Assembly: GCA_027728145.1 (NCBI GenBank)
Contig: JAQBZV010000018.1
Span: 1-10,784 of the forward strand
DNA: 10,784 nucleotides
Direction: 5' to 3'
Source of the DNA: Actinomycetota bacterium
GTDB taxonomy: Bacteria > Actinomycetota > Actinomycetes > Actinomycetales > Microbacteriaceae
A program made the position numbers and the translations under genes. Positions 6,011-10,784 of this stretch are shown in pieces (the stretch's first letter is position 1; each line of letters opens with the position of its first letter). The notes beneath the pieces are model-generated. The model was not told the origin of the DNA, made no database searches, and saw only the letters and a program-made list of their open reading frames with translations.

Positions 6011-6245
6011 GCCCACGCGGCGCCAGAAGCTCCGTCCGATTGAATACGTGATGCTCTCGGGAGTGATGGCTCTTTTTGCCGGGCTCGTCGTGTTGATGGT
6101 GACCCGGGATCGGGTGCTCGCGATCATCGGCAGTGGCGTGGTGTTCATCCTGGTGATCATGGGAATTGCCATGCTGCTCTTGGCCGTGTCTCCCAACTCA
6201 ACACCCGATGGCGAAAAGAGCGCCCCGGGGACAGGCAACGACTAA
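6003..6245 (+). CDS. Small two-helix membrane protein, function unknown
   Basis: I do not recognise a named family. The 80-aa product has a short basic N-terminus (TRRQKLRP), two hydrophobic helices (about residues 16-33, VMLSGVMALFAGLVVLMV, and 38-62, VLAIIGSGVVFILVIMGIAMLLLAV) and a soluble tail rich in S, P and G. The ATG at 6003 has AAAGGA (5989-5994) at 8 nt and overlaps the end of the upstream membrane-protein gene by 8 nt, so the two are probably translated together. Both termini are predicted to be cytoplasmic from the positive N-terminus. It may be a partner of the upstream protein. Its stop is only 3 nt from the stop of convergent purB. Confidence 0.8.
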   Translation: MTEPTRRQKLRPIEYVMLSGVMALFAGLVVLMVTRDRVLAIIGSGVVFILVIMGIAMLLLAVSPNSTPDGEKSAPGTGND

Positions 6246-6248
6246 GCC

Positions 6249-7631
6249 TCAGTCGAGATAGTCAACGAGCGCGGAGGCCAGCCCCACGTAGTTCTGGGGG
6301 GTTAGTCCCTCGAGGCTCTTCTTAGCGGCCTCAGAGATGTCGAGACCCTTGACAAACGCGGCGAGCGCTTGCGCATCTACTGCCTGTCCTCTGGTGAGCT
6401 CCTTGACGATTGCGTAGGGGTCGCTCTCGTGGGAGTTGCCGCGCACAATCTCTGCACGCATCACGGTCTGGATGGCTTCGGCAAGAACTTCCCAGTTGCT
6501 CTGAAGGTCGGCCATCAGGGCCTCTTCATTGAGTGAGATCTCGTGGAGCCCCTTCTGGAGGTTTGTCAGCGCCAGCAGAGAATGACCAAATCCCACACCA
6601 ATGTTTCGCTGAGTAGAGGAGTCGGTCAGATCCCGCTGCAAACGGGTGGTGACCAGTGTTGCTGCGAGACCGTCAAGGAGAGAGCTGGAAATTTCGAGGT
6701 TAGCCTCGGCGTTTTCAAATCGAATGGGGTTGATCTTGTGCGGCATGGTCGAGGATCCGGTGGCTCCGGGTTCGGGAATCTGGGTGAGGTAGCCCACGGA
6801 AATATAGGTCCACACGTCAGTCGCCAGGTTGTGAAGGATGCGGTTGGCGTGAGATATCGCGGTGAAGAGCTCTGCCGCACCATCGTGGGATTCGATTTGG
6901 GTGGTCAGAGGGTTCCAGGTGAGACCCAGGCCTTCCACAAAGTTTTTGCTCACGATGGGCCAGTTAATTCCCGGCTCCGCGACTACGTGAGCGGAGAACG
7001 TTCCCGTTGCTCCCGAGAACTTGGCTAAATAGGGGACTTGGGCGATGCGATTCCGAACCCGAGAGAGGCGCCCAGAAAACACTGCGAGTTCTTTTCCAAA
7101 AGTGGTGGGTGTGGCGGGCTGTCCGTGGGTTTTGGCCAGCATGGGGGCGTCGCGCCAGGTGCGAGCGAGTTCGGCAATACGGACAGCGACAGCGTCGAAA
7201 GCAGGCAGCCACACGTGAGCCACAGCGTCCCGGGTTACCAGGGCGTAGGACACATTGTTGATGTCCTCACTGGTGCAGCCAAAGTGGACCAGTTCGCTCA
7301 CACTGTCGAGGCCGTGAGCCACAAGGACATCACGCACGTAGTACTCGACGGCTTTTACATCGTGCTTGGTCACCGCCTCAAAGGCGGCAATCTTCTCGAT
7401 GTCGCCCTGGCCGAAATCATCGGCAACCGCTCGAAGGGCTGCCACGGTCTTTGCTGGGAGTGCAGTCGTTCCGGCCACGCCCTCCGCACACAGGGCGATA
7501 AGCCACTCGATTTCGACTCTGACTCGTGCTCGATTGAGGGCTGCTTCTGAGAAGTATTCTCCGAGGGCTTCGGTTGCCTCGCGGTAGCGTCCATCCAGGG
7601 GACTGAGGGGTTGGTGGCCCAAGGGCGACAT
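6249..7631 (-). CDS. purB: Adenylosuccinate lyase
   Basis: PurB acts twice in purine synthesis: it splits SAICAR to AICAR and adenylosuccinate to AMP, releasing fumarate each time. The 460-aa protein has the fumarase/aspartase superfamily signature GSSTMPHKINPI (292-303, catalytic serine probably S294), the TSEDINN motif (120-126) and the general acid/base H169 in AKTHGQPATPTTFGKE. Length and the opening SPLGHQPLSPLDGRY match the E. coli-type PurB. The ATG at 7631 is preferred over GTG at 7637 because AGGAAGG (7643-7637) is 5 nt before the ATG and overlaps the GTG. The gene is transcribed against its neighbours on both sides; no terminator fits in the 3-nt gap at its 3' end. A candidate promoter lies at 7662-7689. 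Confidence 0.97.
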   Translation of the reverse strand: MSPLGHQPLSPLDGRYREATEALGEYFSEAALNRARVRVEIEWLIALCAEGVAGTTALPAKTVAALRAVADDFGQGDIEKIAAFEAVTKHDVKAVEYYVRDVLVAHGLDSVSELVHFGCTSEDINNVSYALVTRDAVAHVWLPAFDAVAVRIAELARTWRDAPMLAKTHGQPATPTTFGKELAVFSGRLSRVRNRIAQVPYLAKFSGATGTFSAHVVAEPGINWPIVSKNFVEGLGLTWNPLTTQIESHDGAAELFTAISHANRILHNLATDVWTYISVGYLTQIPEPGATGSSTMPHKINPIRFENAEANLEISSSLLDGLAATLVTTRLQRDLTDSSTQRNIGVGFGHSLLALTNLQKGLHEISLNEEALMADLQSNWEVLAEAIQTVMRAEIVRGNSHESDPYAIVKELTRGQAVDAQALAAFVKGLDISEAAKKSLEGLTPQNYVGLASALVDYLD

Positions 7632-7661
7632 GGTCACCTTCCTGTCTGGGAGATTTCCCTC

Positions 7662-7689
7662 TCTCTATTCTTCCCTATTTTGCTGTCCA
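7662..7689 (-). promoter_or_regulatory. Possible purB promoter
   Basis: On the minus strand TGGACA (7689-7684) and TAGAGA (7667-7662) are 16 nt apart, giving a start near 7655 and a leader of about 25 nt carrying the AGGAAGG ribosome binding site. The -10 box lacks the usual final T, so the call is tentative. Confidence 0.35.
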
Positions 7690-7781
7690 CGGGGGAGTCA
7701 TCCAGCGGAAAGTTGTGCCCTGAGGGGCAGCTGAACCCCAACGTCGAGGCGTCACACCACACTCCTCTCGGGAGAAGAGTG

Positions 7782-7976
7782 ATGGACGATGCAGATCCTG
7801 GCTGGCACGCCAGCCAGATTCGACGTGTGGCGCTCGAGCTCGAGGACGCGCTGCGCGCAGGACCGTGGCAAGGCCCCTCCCAGCTCGAGTGCCGAGCGCG
7901 CATTATGGAGATTCGAGATGATCTGCATCGTGTGGCGCGACTGGTGGAGATCTCAGCGCGCGAGATGGCCAGATGA
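7782..7976 (+). CDS. Small helical-hairpin protein with a W-x-G turn (mini WXG100-like)
   Basis: The 64-aa product is predicted to be almost entirely helical. A first helix (about 10-26, SQIRRVALELEDALRAG) and a second (about 33-63, SQLECRARIMEIRDDLHRVARLVEI) flank G-P-W29-Q30-G31-P. W-x-G turns followed by an S/A-x-x-x-x-R-A-R-type helix are typical of WXG100/ESAT-6-like proteins, but those are usually about 100 aa; here both helices are short. No YxxxD/E secretion motif follows the second helix, and no ESX secretion gene is in the window. The ATG at 7782 has GGAG (7771-7774) at 7 nt. Its stop overlaps the start of the hydrolase gene (ATGA), so the two are translated together and probably act together. 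That it is a real gene is well supported by the ribosome binding site and coupling; the WXG assignment is inference from pattern. Confidence 0.72.
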   Translation: MDDADPGWHASQIRRVALELEDALRAGPWQGPSQLECRARIMEIRDDLHRVARLVEISAREMAR

Positions 7977-9097
7977 GTGGCAATCCCTTTTGGATTCATG
8001 ACCCCAGGTCGGTGACGGTGTGTGATGAGTACGTCTACGCACTCCTCGTGACTATTCAGAGAAGCCATGCCGCGTTGTATTCCACCTGGGTGGCCTTGGC
8101 ATCCAGTGAGGCGCCGCTCCCGAGCTTCGCCATACCCTCACTACCCCCGGTGGATTACGGTCACGCTCGCTCAGTGCTCGGGGAAAGCCTTGACGACCTG
8201 TCCTGGTTGCGCGGTGCTCTGGTGAGCTTTGCTGAGGCAACGGCTGCCCAAGAGAGGGCTCGTGCTGTGGTGTGGAGTGAGCCTGCGGAGCGCGCGCTCG
8301 CGCTGTGGGTTGCAGTATTTGCCGGGGCCGACACCGAGGGGGCGCTCGGCGATAATCCTGTAAGTCATGCTGCACGGAGCGCCACGGACGGTTTTCCCTC
8401 CACCCATCACGTGGTGGTCACAGAGGAACCAGTAGCCCACCAGGTCGCCGTCGCCCCCCAATCCCTAGGGGATCGAGTAAGTCGGATTCCCAGGGCGGAG
8501 AGCCCGATCCGTATTGAACGCTATCTGGATGGGCAGGGGCGACCGCACTCCGAGGTCTATATCGCGGGAACCAATGATTGGGGGGTGGGGTCGAGTCCTG
8601 ACCCCTTTGACATGCAAAGTAATATTGCGCTGGTGGCGGGTCTGTCGGCTGCTTCCCTGGTCAGCGTTCAGAAAGCAATGAGGGTCTCGGGAATTGCTCC
8701 TGGTGAGCGCGTGACCTTTACCGGTCACTCTCAAGGTGGCGTCATTGCGGCACGGTTAGCGGAGTCGGGCCGCTACCAAACCACGGGTTTGCTGGTTGTG
8801 GGAGCTCCGACGGGAACACTCACGATCACGGGCGACTACCCCGCGCTGGCCTTGCGCCACACCGACGATGTTGTGCCGCGTTTAGGCGGTAGTGACCGCG
8901 GCTCGGGATTCACGACAGTGGAGCGCGCAAGTGGTCGTTTCCCTGGAGACGTCGCTGGTGCGCACGAACGGGTTGGCTACGCAGACATGGCACGTGACCT
9001 GGACTCCTCGCCAGCGAGATCGCACTTGCCGGAACTCCCCAGCCCGTCGGGGACCACTCAGCCCAGGGTGTTCAGCGCCAGTCGAGTGGGTGGTTAG
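7973..9097 (+). CDS. Alpha/beta hydrolase (lipase-like) with helical N-terminal domain
   Basis: The 374-aa protein has two parts. Residues about 15-120 look helical (for example YVYALLVTIQRSHAALYSTWVALA), followed by a linker rich in V, A and P up to about 175. From about 180 to 345 there is an alpha/beta-hydrolase domain: strand EVYIAGTNDWG, strand ERVTFTGHSQGGVIAARLAESG with the nucleophile elbow G-H-S253-Q-G, strand TTGLLVVGAPTG, then LRHTDDVVP (D298 or D299) and GAHERVGY (H331), together a plausible Ser-Asp-His triad. No signal peptide or membrane helix is seen. It resembles PGAP1/lipase-type esterases, but the substrate cannot be told. It follows a mini WXG-like gene by a 4-nt ATGA overlap, so it may be its client or effector. 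Its stop overlaps that of the convergent membrane-protein gene. Confidence 0.82.
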   Translation: MSGNPFWIHDPRSVTVCDEYVYALLVTIQRSHAALYSTWVALASSEAPLPSFAIPSLPPVDYGHARSVLGESLDDLSWLRGALVSFAEATAAQERARAVVWSEPAERALALWVAVFAGADTEGALGDNPVSHAARSATDGFPSTHHVVVTEEPVAHQVAVAPQSLGDRVSRIPRAESPIRIERYLDGQGRPHSEVYIAGTNDWGVGSSPDPFDMQSNIALVAGLSAASLVSVQKAMRVSGIAPGERVTFTGHSQGGVIAARLAESGRYQTTGLLVVGAPTGTLTITGDYPALALRHTDDVVPRLGGSDRGSGFTTVERASGRFPGDVAGAHERVGYADMARDLDSSPARSHLPELPSPSGTTQPRVFSASRVGG

Positions 9098-9513
9098 CGG
9101 CGCTTGCCCACCAGGGGACGCAGGACCATTCCGATAACCCAGCTCGAAAGGCTCAAGACAAGGGCGCCGATGATTCCCCAGTAAAAGTCCTGAACAAAAA
9201 GTCCAAAGCCCAACCATTCCGAGACCAGAGTCACGAGAAGGAGCAGGAGAGCATTGACGACCAGAGCGATTAACCCCAGCGTCAAGACATAGAGCGGGAA
9301 GGCCACAATCCTGATGGCGTTGCCGACAATGCCGTTGATGAGGCCAAACACGAACGCAATGAACACGTAACTGACCAGGAGTTCAAGGCTTGGACCCCCA
9401 GCAATCACTGGTTCACCCTCTGCGTACGCGACCATGGTGAGGCCCGGAACAATCCAGACCGCAATGGCAAGCGCGAGAGAGTTGACAAGAAGTCGGATAA
9501 GAAAACGAAGCAT
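9094..9513 (-). CDS. Phage holin 4-2 family small membrane protein (not phage-linked)
   Basis: The 139-aa product has four hydrophobic helices (about 4-27, 47-67, 69-98 and 110-132) and a basic C-terminal end (RPLVGKRR). The pattern FLIRLLVNSLALAIAVWIVPG at the start and FGLINGIVGNAIRIVAFPLYVLTLGLIALVVNALLLLLV in the middle is typical of the Phage_holin_4_2 family (PF04020), a widespread bacterial family named for phage holins but mostly chromosomal and of unknown function. No phage gene lies nearby. The ATG at 9513 has no Shine-Dalgarno sequence; the upstream CATAGTTAGAAC suggests a -10 box and leaderless mRNA. Its TAA stop shares bases with the TAG of the convergent hydrolase gene. It is divergent from the E1 alpha gene. 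Confidence 0.88.
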   Translation of the reverse strand: MLRFLIRLLVNSLALAIAVWIVPGLTMVAYAEGEPVIAGGPSLELLVSYVFIAFVFGLINGIVGNAIRIVAFPLYVLTLGLIALVVNALLLLLVTLVSEWLGFGLFVQDFYWGIIGALVLSLSSWVIGMVLRPLVGKRR

Positions 9514-9560
9514 GTTCTAACTATGCCGGCTGGTCTGGGGTCGCGCCAATGCTGTCCGCG

Positions 9561-9573
9561 GCACACAGTGTGC
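9561..9573. promoter_or_regulatory. Near-perfect 13-bp inverted repeat, candidate operator
   Basis: GCACAC and GTGTGC flank a single central A between the divergent holin-like and pdhA genes. It lies about 50 bp upstream of the pdhA -10 box, a reasonable place for a regulator of the dehydrogenase operon. No specific regulator is recognised. Confidence 0.4.
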
Positions 9574-9624
9574 TGGGGGTGTCGTTGTGCCCAGGATATG
9601 GCTCTCTCGAAACGAGTGCCCCGC

Positions 9625-9630
9625 TAGATT
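9625..9630 (+). promoter_or_regulatory. -10 box of a leaderless pdhA transcript
   Basis: TAGATT (9625-9630) is followed by 6 nt and then the ATG at 9637, so transcription would start at the A of the start codon. No Shine-Dalgarno sequence is present. A clear -35 box is not seen. Confidence 0.6.
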
Positions 9631-9636
9631 AGAGCC

Positions 9637-10755
9637 ATGCCCTACACCGATGCCACTGTGCGCCTTCTGGCACAGGACGGGCAGCTCGTTCACACCGATC
9701 GCAACGAGATGTATCACCAGGCAATTGCTCACCTCACCGAGGCGGAGATCCTCGAGTTTTATCGGGTAATGACCGTGGTCCGTCGCTTTGACGTGGAGGC
9801 TGGAAACCTGCAGCGCCAGGGACAAATGGCTCTCTGGGTGCCGAGCATTGGCCAGGAGGCAGCGCAGGTGGGGTCTGGGTTTGCAACCCGAGCCCAGGAC
9901 CACATTTTTCCTGCATACCGGGAGCACTCGGTTGCCTACCTCAAAGGCCTCGACCTTGTCGACATCATTCGGATGTTGCGCGGTGTCACTAACGGTGGTT
10001 GGGATCCCAATAAAACCAATAACTTCCACCTGTACACCCTGGTGATTGGTTCCCACACCCTGCACGCGACCGGCTATGCCATGGGAATCGGTTTTGATGG
10101 CGCCTGTGGCTCTGGAGACCTCGACTCTGACGAAGCCGTCATGGTGTATTTCGGGGACGGCGCAACAAGCCAGGGCGACACCAGTGAGGCGCTGATATTC
10201 GCCCAGAGTTACCAAACACCTCAGGTCTTCTTCTTGCAAAACAACCACTGGGCAATCTCTGTCCCCGTGCGGGTTCAGTCCAAGACACCCCTGTTTGAGC
10301 GCGCGGCGGGTTTTGGAATGCCGAGCATCCAAATTGATGGCAACGATGTGCTGATGAGTTACGCGGCCACCCGACTTGCGATGGACGCGGCTCGCTCAGG
10401 TCAAGGGCCACACTTCATCGAGGCGCTCACCTATCGGATTGGCGCTCACACCACCAGTGATGACCCCTCAAAGTATCGGGATGAAGATGAGCTTGCCTTC
10501 TGGCAAGCGCACGACCCGATCGATCGCTACCGTGCTTACCTCCAAGGCTTGGGCGTTGAGCAGAGCTATTTCGATGGGGTCGCAGTCGAGGCGGAGGACT
10601 ATGCGGCGGATATTCGGCAGCGGACGCTTGCGTTGGAATCGCCACCGGTGTCGGAAATGTTCCAGCACGTATTTAGTGACCCCCACCCGGTAATTGCCGC
10701 GGAGAGCGAAGCACTGGCGAGCTATTTGGCGTCCTTTGAGGAGGCTGGACAGTGA
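9637..10755 (+). CDS. pdhA: Thiamine-diphosphate 2-oxoacid dehydrogenase, E1 alpha subunit
   Basis: The protein is the alpha subunit of a heterotetrameric (alpha2 beta2) E1 that decarboxylates a 2-oxoacid with thiamine diphosphate and passes the acyl group to the lipoyl E2. The 372-aa protein has the family pattern: VVRRFDVEAGNLQRQGQ (47-63), the SIGQEAAQVGSG region (70-81), IFPAYREHS (90-98) and the thiamine-diphosphate motif G173-D-G-ATSQGDTSEALIFA, ending in N202-N203. The ATG at 9637 is placed by the leaderless -10 box. The beta gene follows with a GTGA overlap, so both subunits are made together. Similar subunits serve pyruvate (PdhA) or branched-chain (BkdA) complexes; sequence alone cannot decide, and actinobacteria often use a separate homodimeric AceE for pyruvate. 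The symbol is therefore tentative. Confidence 0.9.
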   Translation: MPYTDATVRLLAQDGQLVHTDRNEMYHQAIAHLTEAEILEFYRVMTVVRRFDVEAGNLQRQGQMALWVPSIGQEAAQVGSGFATRAQDHIFPAYREHSVAYLKGLDLVDIIRMLRGVTNGGWDPNKTNNFHLYTLVIGSHTLHATGYAMGIGFDGACGSGDLDSDEAVMVYFGDGATSQGDTSEALIFAQSYQTPQVFFLQNNHWAISVPVRVQSKTPLFERAAGFGMPSIQIDGNDVLMSYAATRLAMDAARSGQGPHFIEALTYRIGAHTTSDDPSKYRDEDELAFWQAHDPIDRYRAYLQGLGVEQSYFDGVAVEAEDYAADIRQRTLALESPPVSEMFQHVFSDPHPVIAAESEALASYLASFEEAGQ

Positions 10756-10784
10756 CCGAGTTTCCTCTCGCTAAGGCAATCACC
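10752..10784 (+). CDS. pdhB: 2-oxoacid dehydrogenase E1 beta subunit (first 11 codons only)
   Basis: A GTG at 10752 overlaps the E1 alpha stop (GTGA) and reads M-T-E-F-P-L-A-K-A-I-T, matching the usual N-terminus of E1 beta subunits (LAKAI). The rest lies beyond the window. The identification rests on these few residues and on the near-universal alpha-beta gene order. Confidence 0.75.
   Translation, partial: MTEFPLAKAIT

Noticed and set aside
7716..7729. Hairpin TGCCC-TGAG-GGGCA between purB and the mini WXG-like gene
   Set aside because: The 5-bp stem is short, has no T-tract and has no clear relation to either promoter.
9094..9513. Prophage remnant suggested by the holin-family name
   Set aside because: The family is widespread as a chromosomal membrane protein, and no other phage-like gene or attachment site is nearby.
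9517..10332. 271-aa open frame on the minus strand opposite pdhA
   Set aside because: It is the shadow of a strongly conserved gene on the plus strand and has no domain of its own.

Overview
The window looks like a chromosomal segment from an actinobacterium, most likely of the family Microbacteriaceae. I infer this from the protein sequences, the GTG starts, the leaderless-type -10 boxes (TANNNT close to the start codon) and the gene order (DUF6049-like secreted protein | cca > rpsF-ssb-rpsR-rplI > dnaB). That order resembles the origin-proximal region of many actinobacteria. The genes are packed tightly, with several 3-8 bp gaps or overlaps, which suggests a streamlined genome. No insertion sequence, CRISPR array, tRNA, rRNA or prophage was seen.

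Layout. 1-343 (-) is the 5' part of a secreted protein gene. It is divergent from 401-1825 (+), cca (CCA-adding tRNA nucleotidyltransferase), and the two share a very short intergenic region holding a perfect 22-bp palindrome with mirrored -10 boxes. 1829-3644 (+) is a ribosomal/replication operon, rpsF-ssb-rpsR-rplI. It has its own promoter, a structured leader that could hide the rpsF ribosome binding site, and a strong terminator hairpin. 3645-4027 is a non-coding region with two perfect DnaA boxes and one near match. dnaB (4028-5401) follows, then two small membrane-protein genes in the same direction (5402-6245). purB (6249-7631, -) converges on them.

7782-9097 (+) is the accessory part: a 64-aa helical protein with a central W-x-G turn, translationally coupled to a 374-aa serine alpha/beta hydrolase of unknown role. 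A small four-helix membrane protein of the phage-holin-4-2 type (9094-9513, -) converges on it with overlapping stop codons. 9637-10755 (+) is a thiamine-diphosphate-dependent 2-oxoacid dehydrogenase E1 alpha gene, with the first codons of the E1 beta gene at the window edge.

How the genes work together: S6 and S18 bind each other on the 30S platform, L9 is in the 50S subunit, SSB and DnaB act at the replication fork, and Cca matures tRNA. This is a growth and replication cluster. The most interesting signals are the mini-WXG/hydrolase pair, the DnaA boxes before dnaB, the rpsF leader and the cca palindrome.
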